Made by a program: the position numbers and the translations under genes. DNA of 64,000 bases from Scenedesmus sp. ARA3 (taxonomy: Eukaryota > Chlorophyta > Chlorophyceae > Sphaeropleales > Scenedesmaceae): NCBI GenBank assembly GCA_004335835.1, contig RWJK01001612.1:62001-126000 (forward strand). The letters are read 5' to 3'. How positions within the stretch are numbered: the first letter of the stretch is position 1; each line of letters opens with the position of its first letter. A model generated the notes under the pieces. The model searched no databases. It was not told the origin of the DNA and worked only from the letters and a program-made list of their open reading frames with translations. Shown piece by piece: positions 11,686 to 22,806 of the stretch.

Positions 11686-14557
11686 GCAGTGGCTTGGTAC
11701 CAGAGTGCTGACAACATGCAACAGCTGTTGCCTACACGCAGATGCATGCGGTGACAGCTAAAAGCTGTGTACCGCCGACAATTCAAGAAGCCCAGCCCAG
11801 CGTCCGCATCAGGCCTACTGTCTGCATGCAATCTTGGACAGTTGTGGCGGCTGACACACAGTGCAGAGCCAGACCGCCACTTTGTCTATCCAGGCAAGCA
11901 CACCAGTGGCAGGCACCTCACCAAGCACGCATGCTCACCAGTCTGAAGGCGTGAAAGTCTGCTCGTAGAAGATGTCCCGGCTTGCAGGGCGCTCGTGCTT
12001 GTTCAGCGCACACAGCACGGACATGCACTTGCCAGTCGAGGGGTCTGTCACAGGCTGTAGCAGCACATCCGCCAGCTTGCTGCTGCATGCACAAGCAGTA
12101 GCACAGCGCAAGTCAGGAGTTTGGTGTTTGCAGGACACACAGCTGATCAATGGTGCCGAGCCGGTTCATATCACAGCCACGGGTTCACCCCTGTACGGCT
12201 GCAGTGCAGCAAGATATCCCTGGCAGTGCCTGGCCTCACCTCCTGCGCTTGGCCAGCAGCTCATGGAGCTCCAGCAGCTTGCTGTCTGCACACTGCTTGT
12301 CCTGCAACACAAGACGCAACAGCATCAACAGTGTCAATGTGCACACACACGTAAGGAGGAAAGTGACCACGGGTTCAACAGCCTTTTACAAGATCACGTC
12401 AGCGTGCATGCTGCCCAGGTTACAGCCGATGCATGTGGTGGTTGCAGGATGATGCCCATGCTGCTGCTGCGCTGCTTGCACGGACAGAAAGTCCCTTGAC
12501 AGTGCAGCAGCCCAGCAGCTCAGCCCAGTTCTGCTCACCGCCAGGCACAGCGCCACCTGGGCCCCGTCAGCTGCACAGGCGCCAATGATGCCCTCTCCCT
12601 CCTTCACGCGGAACAGCCGTGCAGCGAAGCCAGTGCTGGAGGTGCTGATGCTGCTCCACAGCGTGCGCTTGCTGACATCCATCAGCAGCACCACTACGTG
12701 CCGCGCATGCACCAGCTCCTTGACAGCCAGCGCAATGGTGTCCAGCGCGCCACTCAAGTCGGTCTGCACAGACAGCAGTGCGTGATCGCTAAGCTGCAAG
12801 ATTTGAGAAGTTCGAACAGCCCCAGACCGCTTGTACTAGCTTGCAGGTGGAGAGCAGACGAGTGCGTCCCAGGGCAGTCGAAAAGCATGCAGCAACGCTG
12901 CAACTGCTGCTTGACAGAGATTTGCGCATGCGAGTAGCCACAGGCTGGCACCACCTACCACTGCATTGAGCCGCTTGAAGCACTTGTTCAGCGTGGACAG
13001 CCGTGCACGCTCGCGCCTGCGCACAACCAACACAGTTGCACAGCATGGTGACTCAGCCACACACTGCTATAGACAGCCGCAAAGCATATTGACGCATGCA
13101 GTACGCTGCTACTGGCGCGAGCAGAGCAGTGCTGCTGAGAATCGGCTGCTGCATGGGCTGGCTGCTCACTTTGTCTCCTCGTACAGGCGCGCCTTTGCCA
13201 AGGTGTTGCCTAGGTGCACGCCAAACAGCTGCAGGTGCTGCTCGTCCAGCTTTGTGAAGGAGCCAGAGCGCTTGTTCAGAGCCTGCAAGCACAGCATGCA
13301 CGGCAGCCGCAACATAGTTTTTGCATGTGGCCAGAGCAACTGGCCAGCGCCAGCCTGGGTTGTGCCGCACTGCTGACAGCTGCAAAGTGAGTCACAAGAA
13401 ACACACAGTGCATGAAAGTCCCATCAAACTGGCCAAAACTCGCAAGATGACGGCTTTTGAAAATGCCTTGGTTACTTTCAAAGACGCACCTGCAGGACAG
13501 CAATGTTCTTGCCGGACATATCTGCGATGGAGCAGCACAGGATGCTGTTGGTCCTGTAGCCCAGCCGCACATCAACCTCAGGACTGAACAGCGGGTCGCA
13601 GTAGGCGTCCTCAATGTTCATCACACCACCTGCAGCCACCATCAATACAGATGCTGTAAACAAGGCTGTGCTGCTGCAATTGTCCTCATACTTGTGGCGC
13701 ATGCCTGGTTTGGCACGCTGATTTGCACTGCTGCGCTGCGATCTTGGCTGCTCCCTCAAGCCACTCCAGCCAGCTGAGACTGCAGCTTCTATATGAGCGC
13801 AGCTGCAAACAGCAGCTGCCGAAGTTGCTGAAGTACACCTGTGTCGAGATGAAGGTCTGCAGAGCGATATGCACAACAGGTTGCTGGCTGCTGCCCCCGT
13901 ACCTCGCTGTGCCACTGTGCCTGCAATGCCTTCGCCAAATCTGACAACAATGGTGGCGCCCTCCGCGGTTTTCGCCCTGCAACCACAATTTGACGTCATA
14001 AGCTCCTTGAATGGAATTACTCAGAGCACATGTGACCACGATGCGCCTGCAGGCCCAGCTGCAGTGCACTGCCGCCGCAGTCACCATCAACTGCTTGGCA
14101 TCTGGCAACCAACAGCAAGCCGTCTTGCCAGACGCTCCTGCTGCACTGGTTCTGTACACCCTGATCATATGCAATCCACTTGAGTGCGTAGCCGCAGCGT
14201 AGTTACCTGAGCTCACGCCGGCTTTCAATGATGAGGAACAGCGTCACCCTGTCGCATTCCAGCAGCTCCAGTGCACAGTCCCTGACGCTGCGCATGGCTG
14301 CATCGATGTCAAGCTCTACTGCAAGCTTGTTGATCAAGTCTATCGCCTGCACAACATAAGCACAGCACAGTACTGGCTGCTGGACACCCTCGGTCAGCTA
14401 GGTCAGCAGCAGGCTGCACGCCATGCTGTACATGTGCACTGTTTGAACTGTCCGCAGAACAATTGCGTATGCAGACAGCTTGCTTGTGTCAGACCTTGTA
14501 TAGAGACTGCACGTCCATTTGCAGGGTACACATGGTGCCCACGTCCGGCCCAGCCAT
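7989..14557 (-). CDS. Class I cyclic-nucleotide phosphodiesterase with two GAF domains
   Basis: Hydrolyses cAMP and/or cGMP; layout like animal PDE2/5/6/10/11. About 17 exons, roughly 950 aa. Start ATG 14557 (CACCATGG context, in-frame TGA 18 bases upstream). GAF-A spans exons 14349-13170, from IDLINKLAVELD through DPLFSPEVD to NKRSGSFTKLDEQ, which fits the NKFDE signature of cyclic-nucleotide-binding GAF domains. GAF-B (about 12793-11430) has NKHERPASRD with a less exact FTPSDCE end. The catalytic domain (about 10770-7990) carries YHNFGHAVQV, HDLDHDGFTNSY, DMHGHFTL and HAADISNP, giving the metal-binding His and Asp residues. The normally invariant purine-binding Gln before FIDY is Glu (MEVEFIDY). 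The C-terminal tail is Gln/Ser-rich and ends VQQQA at 7989. A divergent kinase gene lies upstream. The family is secure; substrate preference cannot be read from sequence. Confidence 0.9.
8626..8670 (-). repeat. Intronic copy of a phosphodiesterase exon end with splice donor
   Basis: The 45 bases at 8753-8797 encode DYVVGPLWSRLSQ and the GTGGGC donor. They recur 127 bp away at 8626-8670 inside the following intron with 42 of 45 identical. The copy keeps the reading frame and the donor. Using it would extend the exon through an in-frame stop at about 8678. Confidence 0.85.
11599..11682 (-). repeat. (CAG)28 microsatellite, (CTG)28 on the sense strand
   Basis: There are 28 uninterrupted CAG triplets on the plus strand. 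On the phosphodiesterase sense strand this is a CTG tract whose last bases form the acceptor CTGCAG directly before the exon starting CGAGGCGCTGAG. It therefore sits where the polypyrimidine tract should be and is not translated. Confidence 0.85.
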
Positions 14558-15912
14558 GGTGCTGCTGTTTCGTCACACTTGCAGGGGCAGCAGATGGCCA
14601 ACCTGGCCAGGCCAGGCTGCGGGCCCCCGCAGTGCAGTGGTCTATCGTCTGTCTCAAGATCAAATCATACACAAACGCTTGTTCACCAGGACAAAACGAA
14701 GCGATTGACAGCGTCAATGTATGGAATCGGCGATGCTGGTCAACAAAACTTCGATGCCTGCTATGCTTCAGCATTCTCACGCTTAACAGAGTGCCCATGC
14801 TTGCTCGACTCTACCGGAGCTCCGCTATCCTCGCAGTGCAAACCCTTGTTTGCTTCTGAACCCTTGTGTCCCAGCTGCACTGCTGTGGGGCCCCCACAGT
14901 GGGGGTGCTTGTCCCGCGGTAGCCTGCGGTCATCAGCCGGTGACGTTCAGACACGCATGAGAGTGGATCCTTGAGCCTCTGCTTTGCTTTCCTGATAGTG
15001 CCATGCCAGGTCACACTGCGATTCACAGGCTTGTGGTCGTTGTGTTGGCCCACATGCGGCATTTGCAACGTAAGCAGCCAGCTGTGAGCAGTGGTCAGGC
15101 GAATCCGCTTACAACCACAGTAAAATGAACCTGGCATAGCCTGTTCGCTACGTTGTAATGGGAGCTCTGATCTGCTGGATGTAGCCCTGCAACACAACAG
15201 CTGCTGAGCGATCGCCCCGGGGTGATGGCGTCACTCAGTGACTGAGATTATTAGTGAAAAACTCAGCAGCCGGACTTCCCTCATTTCGCGTACAACTGTG
15301 GCGCGTCACATCAAGCACACGGTGCAGTGTCATGCGTCCATCACAATCCGCAAACGAGTGCCACGTCTGAGTGCCCCACAAGATGCTAGATGTAGCCCAT
15401 GACGATTGCTCAGGCCTAGCGCAGTGTACATGCCCTATCCAGCTGCTAGGGTGAAGCTACTGAAGAAACTCGTGCTGCTAGCAGTGCAGAATAAAGCAGT
15501 ACACTTGCTCATTTGGCTGTGTGCCTTTCCAGCTGCACAAGTTTGAATTTGAAATCATATGTTTCAACTACAGCAGCGTTTGAGTGGGACTAGGCTAAAG
15601 CTCGGCTACTGAGCTACTACTACTTCTGGATCAAATCAATTGATTACACGGCAAACGGCAACGGAACACCGCAGAGTTCGTGGTGATCTGGCACTGTCAG
15701 CAGCTGAGCTGCTGTACCACATTGTTGTCACTCTCACATGTCTGCCGCTTCGGCTGCCACACGGTCGGTGCGGCACCAGCTGGGGCCAGGCACTCAGTTG
15801 CACAGCAGATTGTGTACGTGCGCACACCAGCAGAGATGCTGCCACCTTGTGAGCCAGGCGGTTTCGCTATGTGCCGAGCTCTGAAGCCTTTGCAGTGCAG
15901 CTTCTGGATGAT
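14558..15912. other. Divergent promoter region, phosphodiesterase / kinase
   Basis: This 1.35-kb region separates two genes transcribed away from each other. It is less GC-rich than its surroundings near 15480-15660. A CCCCGGGG palindrome (15215-15222) lies just before a near-palindrome GTCACTCAGTGAC (15230-15242), a plausible but unproven protein-binding site. No TATA box or coding block was identified with confidence. Confidence 0.4.
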
Positions 15913-18900
15913 ATGAGTTCGCTGATTGATTGTCTGTTAAATACCTGCCGAAGCTGGATAAACGCGACTCTAGAGTGCTGGGAGGCTTGGAAGTTCTTTT
16001 TCTGCACTGGGGATTCGGGCAGGCCACGCACTCACAACATCAAGAAACACGATGATGAGCAACAAGACATAGAGCTGTGCTCTCCCTTGCACGCACCAGC
16101 CATCAACAACATCCACGGCTCTGCAGAGGAGCAGCGGGCGCGTGGAGCCCTGATCACGACGTTGAAGCGTGTAAAGCTTACTTCATACCCGAGTGGTGTG
16201 GCCTCTGTGAAAGTCAGCACTCCGCTGGCTCTGCAAGCAGCAGCAGAACTTCAGCAGCAGCCTGACACCCCATCCTCTGCCCAACACACAGCTTCCAGCC
16301 AGATGCAGCCGCTCTTGCCGGGCACTACGCCGCAACGGTTGATGCAGGTGCAGATGAACAAGCCTAACATGCAGCTGCTGGTGCTTGGACAGCAAGGGGA
16401 CGCAGCAGCTGCTGCACAGCAGCAGACATATGCAGACCAAGGAGGGCAGCTAACGCTCATGTCTAGCTTGCAGCTGTCAGCCATGCAGCAACAGCAACAT
16501 CAAGACAACTTGCGTCTTCAGCAGCAGCAGCTTGATCAGCAGGCAGCTGCAGAGGTTCAGCAGGTTTACCTGGCAAATCAGCAGCAGGCTGTTGCACAGC
16601 AGCTGCAGCAGCAACAGGTGCAGCAACAGCAGCAATCTGGGGCAGTAACCATAATGCTCACCAATCAGGGCCAGCTGCAGCAAGGACAGCAGCAGCAGCA
16701 TCAGGCACATGCGTTTGCGCAGTATGCAGGCAGCGGCCAACAGCGCGTGCAGGCGGCTCAGCAGAACGCCACACAGCAACTAGCACAGCAGCCAGCAGGG
16801 CAATGGCAGCAGCAGCAGCAGCAGCAGCATGCGCCTCAGCAGCAACAGCCACAGCAACGGCAGCTGCCACCCTTGCCGCTGCCGCAAGTTCAGGTGCAGC
16901 AGGCATACGCCGGTGCAAGCCTAGCACAGCAGTTGCACCAGCAGCTGCAGCAGCATAACAGGGATTCTACTGGCGGCTTGGCTGTGCGTCAGGAGAGCAC
17001 ACTAGGTGATGGTGATCTCCTGTCACCCCAGCTGCCTCAGCAGGTGCAGCCGGTGATGCTGCAGCAAGCAGTGAACCAGCAGCAGCAGCAGCAGCAAGCA
17101 TTCCAGACCATGGCTCAGCTCAACCAACAGCGGCAGCAGCAGCAGCAGCGGATGCAGCTGTTGCAACAGCAGCTAGCTCAGCAGCAGATGCTGGTTACAG
17201 AGCAGCAGCAGCAACAGCAGCAGCAGCAGCTGAACCCACAGCAACAGCAACTTCAGCATCACCAACAGCAACAGCAGCTGCAGCAACAGCAGCTGCAGCA
17301 GCAACAGCAGATGCTGCAGCAGCAAGTCCAGCAGCAGCTTGCGCAGCAGAATCTGCTCCAACAGCTGCAGCAAGCTCAGCAGCAGCCTCTGCAGGTGCAG
17401 ATCGGCAACCAATCAAACCCCGCGCTGCAGCAGCTGCAGGAGCAGCTCATGCTGCAGCAGCAGGCACAGGCAGTGCCAGCAGCTGCATCACAGCTTGACG
17501 CGGTCATTGCTGGCGGCAGCGGCAGCAGCCTGCAAGCAGTAGCAGTGCAGCCGATCAGGATGAGCACGCCACGGCCGCTGACAGCTACCATGCAGGAGCC
17601 CGCCGCAAACTCAGGAGGCTCAGGGTCTGGTGTGTCAGGCATGGATGGGCTGTGGCCGCTGCTGCCAGACCTCAAGCTGCAGCTAGCAACGCCGCAGCAG
17701 CAGGGCTGGGGCCAACCGCTGGCAGCAGTGGCGCCGCCCTCGCCTGTGATCGGTGGGCAGTCGCCGCTCGCCAGCGTAGCGTCACAGCAGCAACAGCAGC
17801 AGCAGCATGCGGATGGGGTGCTGGGTGTCGCAGATGGCAGCTGGGATGCGCAAGGGCTGTTGCAGCAGCAGCAGCAGCTGCAGCAGCTGCCAGTGTTTGA
17901 CGGGCTGTCACTGTCTCCTGCAGTCTCTCAGGGAGTCATTGCAGGTGTGCAGCCGCTGCAGCAGCAGCTGGCAGCCAACCTTCAGGCGCAGCAGCTGCAG
18001 ATGCAGATGCAGCCCAACATAGCAGTGCAGCAGCAGCAACAGCAGCAGCAGGTTACTCCGATTCGACAGCAGATGCGAGTTTCAGGCGCTGGGTTTCAAG
18101 AGCAGGCAGCACGGCTGTCGGCTGCTGGGCCTTCACCAGGTCCCGTACAGGGTGGTCTGCAGCAGCAGCACATGCAGCAGCAGGTGCAACAACAGCAGCA
18201 AGTGCAGCAGCAGCAGCACCTCCAGCAGCAAGTGCAACAACAGCAACAGCAGCAAGCCATGCAGCAGCAGGTCCAGCAGCAACAACAACAGCTGCAGCAG
18301 CAACAGCAGCAGCAGATGCAGCAGCACCATCAGCAGATGCAACAGCTGCAGCAGATGCACCAGCAGATGCAGCAGCAGCAGCAGCAAGGCCAGGACCAGC
18401 AGGCCCACCATATGCAGCACCAGCAAGGTATGCTGCAGCAACAGCAGCAGCAACCGCAGCAGGGCCAGATGCTGCCGCCAGCGCCACGCGTGCCGGGGCA
18501 GCAGCAGCAGATGCAGCAGCAGCAGGGGCAGCAGCAGCCGCCGCCCTGGCGGCAGCTGCAGGCTGATCTGGGCCATGCTGCTGCCATCAGTGCAGTCGCA
18601 GGCGACAAGGAGATTGCATTTGAGGAGCTGCAGTTTGGGCAGCAGATTGGAGAAGGTGGCTTTGGCAAGGTGGGTGAATGCAAGCAGAAGCCCGGTTCAG
18701 GTGCATCACTGCATTGATCACCTGCAATGCTCTGCTGCTTGGCCAGCTAGCATTTGTATGCAGTGAGCTTTAGTGCCCAGTGTCCAGCACATGTCTGGCA
18801 TGCAGCAAGCAGCTGCTGGTGGGCTTGGCTGTCTGCTGCCATCAACCACAGCATCTGCGTTTTTGTGACCATGCAGTACATGCCAGGCAGGCGCTTACTG

Positions 18901-20899
18901 GTCGGCTGCATGCCCTGCAATCTGCCTTTTTTGTGTGGCCGGCAGGTGTACTATGGCACCTGGCGCAACACTGCCGTGGCGATCAAGGTGCTGAATGCAC
19001 AGGCGGCAGACAGCGGCAAGCTCATGGCCGAGTTGTGAGTGGCTACGCTGCGTACATGTGCTTGCTGCTGCTTTATGCGACTGGCTTGCGAGGCGGACGC
19101 CTTGCGGCAGTGTGCCCAGACAGCAGCAGTCCCAACAGGTGCAGCACCTGCTGTGTGCGCTCATGCCTGCTGTGTTCAGTGCTGTTCTGTGCTGTGCTTG
19201 CCTCATGCATGTGCAGCTTGTGTGCACGCCTGCTGAATCTGCTGCCTACTTTTGCACGGTGCGGCAGCAGAATGTTTGCTGGCAGTGATCTGCTGATGAG
19301 TCAGACGCAACTGCTACTGCTGCTGCCCCGTGTGTTGACTTGCTGCCGCAGCATGCGCGAGGTGACCACCATGACGCGCCTGCCTGAGCACCAGCACGTG
19401 CTCAAGCTGCTGGGCGTGTGCACGCAGCAGCCCAACCTGGCCCTGGTCACGCAGTGAGTGCACTGCAGCGGCCTTGGTGTTAGGTCACAAACACAGCATG
19501 CAGCACTGCACTTGTTTGCGATGTGGTATTGCTCAAGGCAGTTTTTTCGCGCCGATCACAGACAGCTGTATGGCAGGTCGGAACGCATGCCTGGATAGCT
19601 GCTGTGCGCTGTTGTGTGCTGCTTTGCCATGACTTGATTATCGGGAAGTTACATACATCAACATTGAATTGGTCGTCCCGACCGCAGGTACTGCTCCAAG
19701 GGCTCGCTGTACGGGCTGCTGCACTCGCCGGGCTGCTACCTATCCTGGGTGGAGGTGGTGGCCATGCTGCTAGGCGCCGCACGCGGCATGGAGCACCTGC
19801 ACGCCAACTCAGTGCTGCACAGGTGAGGCGTGTTGCGGCTGTGCTGCACAGGTGAGGCGTGTTGCGGCTGTGCTGCACAGGTGAGGCGTGTTGCGGCTGT
19901 GCAGCACAGGTGAGGCGTGTTGCGGCTGTGCAGCACAGGTGAGGCGTGTTGCGGCTGTGCTGCACAGGTGAGGCGTGTTGCGGCTGTGCAGCACAGGTGA
20001 GGCGTGTTGCGGCTGTGCAGCTATGCGCAGCTGTGCTTGCAGGAGCTTGCGCAGGTACGCAACAGCTGCTGGATTGCACGTACGCGTCTGGTGTGATGTT
20101 GTCATGCGTCCAAGCCTGCGTTTGCCTTGCGTGTGCCGTCAAGCACACATGTTGTAGTACAGCAGCTACAGCTTAGCGCATCTGCACTGGCAATTGTCAG
20201 CTTTGTTTTTGCGTCTTGTTGCGCGCAGGGACCTGAAGAGCGGCAACCTGCTGGTGGATGGTGACGGCTGCGTCAAGGTGGCCGACTTTGGGCTGTCGCG
20301 GCTGTACCACGGCATGCACACCATGACCGGCGGCCTGGGCACCTTCCAGGTGCGACGCGCTGGCGGGCACATGCTGCTGGACGTGCAATTGCCCCTGGTC
20401 AGGGCACCTGCCAGTGCCGTGCTTGCAGGAAAGCTTGCATGAAACTTGCCGGAGTTGTACTTGCTGGCATTACATGTGCACGTCGTCGCTGCTGTGTGCG
20501 TGTGCGGCTGCGAATGTCCTTCAAGCACTTCGTGACTCTCTGTCTCATCTTGCCGCTGCTGGCTGCTGTGCCATTGCAATGCCTCGTCACCGCAGTGGAT
20601 GGCGCCCGAGGTGCTGGCCAACCAGCGCTACAGCAACAAGGCTGACGTGTACAGCTTTGGCATGGTCATGTGGGAGTGCTGCGCGCGCCAGGTGCCCTTT
20701 GAGGGGCTCAACGGCGTGCAAGCAGGTGAGGCGCCTGCTGCGGTGCACATTGCAATATTTCCTGCAGGCTTTAGCCTGTGTCGCGTCAGTAGATCAGTGA
20801 CTCTCATGCCGTGTACATTGTGGCAGGCTTGCTGCGGCCTGCCGCCATTGCTGTTGGGATCCAGGTGCGTTGCTAATGCCTGCCGCTGCTGACTTCTTT

Positions 20900-20930
<31 letters not shown>

Positions 20931-21207
20931 TGCAGCTCTGGCCGTGATGGCGCGTGGCGCGCGGCCCGACATCCCGCCCCACACCCCGCCCGGCCTGGCT
21001 GCGCTGATCCAGGAGTGCTGGGCGCCAGTGCCTGAGCAGCGGCCAGGCTTTGACGTGGTGGTGCTGCGCCTGCAGGAGCTGCTGCAGAGCCTGCAGCAGG
21101 CGGAGGTCACTGCGGCGGCTGCAGCGGCGGCCAATGCGACAGCGGCGTCGTTCAATGCGGCGGCCGCGACAGCGGCGGGTTATAATGTGGCAGCTGGGAT
21201 GGGCTAG
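15913..21207 (+). CDS. TKL/Raf-like protein kinase with giant glutamine-rich N-terminus
   Basis: Seven exons (15913-18669, 18946-19034, 19352-19453, 19688-19822, 20229-20349, 20596-20725, 20936-21207) join in phase to 1,201 aa. The frame is open upstream to a stop at 15850, but its first ATG is 15913 (MSSLIDCLLN). Residues from about 100 to 890 are dominated by Gln runs with His, Met, Leu and Ala interruptions, typical of prion-like, phase-separating regions. The kinase domain starts near residue 905: glycine loop GEGGFGKV, VAIK lysine, HRDLKSGNLLVD catalytic loop, DFG, GTFQWMAPE activation segment, and DVYSFGMVMWE. The HRDLKSxN form points to the TKL group, and residues look complete for catalysis. 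A short Ala/Asn-rich tail ends AAGMG. Its substrate is unknown. It is divergent with the phosphodiesterase. Confidence 0.9.
19823..20021 (+). repeat. 29-bp tandem repeat of a splice donor, about 7 units
   Basis: Directly after the exon encoding SVLHR, a 29-base unit starting GTGAGGCGTGTTGCGGCTGT and ending in TGCACAG or AGCACAG repeats about seven times (starts at 19823, 19852, 19881, 19910, 19939, 19968, 19997). Each unit ends with a copy of the exon end (gctgcacag) next to a new GTGAGG, so seven equivalent 5' splice sites lie in tandem. Read-through meets TGA at once. Confidence 0.9.
20902..20930 (+). repeat. (CTG)9 tract at the last kinase 3' splice site
   Basis: About nine CTG units end four bases before TTGCAG, the acceptor of the final kinase exon at 20936. 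The tract replaces a normal polypyrimidine stretch. Confidence 0.75.
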
Positions 21208-22563
21208 GACCGCAACATTTGATCGCTTGCTGAAGCTCCAGATTGTACGCTGGTCGTGGAGGTCCATGTGTATCTACCAGTCATTTAATTGCTGTACTTT
21301 TAGCCAGTGCTGGCGACGCGTAGGTAGCATTGTCGTCAGTAGGCCAGCGCACGTGTGACGTGCTTTCCTGTGGTAGGTAGCAGCATCAGGTGGTGCATGT
21401 GTAGATAGTCCGCCGGACGCAATGCAGTGCTCTGCGTGAGACTGCTTTATGTCATTGCTGGGTGTGCACGCGGTCGTGTACATCTAGCGTATCTGGTGTT
21501 GTGTGGTACAGTAGCTGCTGCTGCTACTAGGCAGCACTGCAGATCGGGTGTACACCAGGTTTGATCTGTTTGTACTGGCGGCGCTTGTGTGTTGCGCCCT
21601 CCAGTGTTGCAAGATGGCCTCTCTTTTGTACTTTCGCTTGACATCTGTCAGCGCAGTTAGCTACTAGTGATAAAATCCAATCGCGAGCGCCGGTTGGGGA
21701 GCTGTACTGCTGTGGTAGGCGCTGTCAGAGTGCAGGCTGCTGGTGGCCACCTCGGCAGCGCTGCTCCTACTAGGAGTAGTATGTGCATGTTTCTGCACGC
21801 TGCATGCACTGTCAGCTGATCAGCCTGCAGGCTCGAGGCAGCCCAGCTGGCTTGCTGCGGTGTGCCTGTGTATGTGTCACGGCGCGCTTGCATCTGCAGC
21901 AGCACTGTATTGCGCGCCTCTGCACAACTGAGTCGTACGCTGTTTGGTGTGTCGGACAGTGTGCCTGGTGGCCGCACAACTGCGGGCAAGGCTCAGCACG
22001 TTGTTGCGCAGGGCCACAGCTGATGATGGCGACAGCAGTTGATGCAGCAATGGCTGCCGTGGTAGCGAGCTCACACCAATGGGTTGGTGTGTAATACCCA
22101 TGTGAGTGGCGTGCACCACGTGGCTGCGGTCAAGGTTTCTCTCTGGTTGTGGTGCACTTCTGGGTCTGCCTGGCAGGCGACTGTGTTGGGCACTTTGCCT
22201 GCAGACCTGGAGGCCGGATAGCGCTATGCATGCTCCCCGTTTACGCGTAGTCAGGAAAGACAGCACAAATTGACAGGGCATGCCGTGTTGTGCGCAGACG
22301 TGTTGCACATATTGCACACGCATGCGCACATTGTTTGCTGTATGTTTGCATGCATTGCAAAAGTACCAAAGGAGCATTATGCTCTTTGTAGAATTCAGTG
22401 TTGATACCAGGTTGCATTACTACTTTGCTTGGCAGTGCACAGGCACACATTGTTAGTGCCATTCAGGGTAACCCAAGACGCACTGCATAACACGTGGTAC
22501 CTGACAGCGCTGCTCTTGGCAACGTTGCCAAAGTCAACCCTTGCCTTGCAGGCACTATGTCAA
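21208..22563. other. Convergent intergenic region, kinase / acyl-CoA reductase
   Basis: This region holds the 3' flanks of two genes facing each other. A plus-strand TGTAA at 22090-22094 could be the kinase polyadenylation signal, giving a long (about 0.9 kb) 3' untranslated region of the sort common in this algal group. No coding block was recognised. Confidence 0.35.
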
Positions 22564-22774
22564 CTACCGAACGAAGACAAAGTCGTGCTCCACAGCTGCA
22601 CCATTGCTGCGCCGCGCCAGCTGCGGCACCTTGCTGCGGAACAGCGTGCTGTACACGCCAGCAAACTGCGTGTGGAAGTAGCGCCGCCACGACAGCACCT
22701 GCGGCTGCGGCTGCTGCTCGCCACCTGGGCAATCCAACAATGCATCAGATTCACTGCGACTGCTGCTGCTGACA

Positions 22775-22806
<32 letters not shown>

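Noticed and set aside
15871..15912. Kinase start at GTG 15871
   Set aside because: Nuclear genes rarely start at GTG. The first in-frame ATG is 15913, and a stop lies upstream at 15850.
17173..18576. Long Leu-, Ala- or Ser-rich frames antisense to or out of frame with the kinase Gln tracts
   Set aside because: CAG repeats read in other frames or on the other strand give poly-Ser, poly-Ala, poly-Leu and poly-Cys. They are shadows of the poly-Gln exon.
19823..20021. CRISPR-like array of 29-bp repeats
   Set aside because: The units are head to tail with no spacers, sit in a eukaryotic intron and are built on a splice donor.
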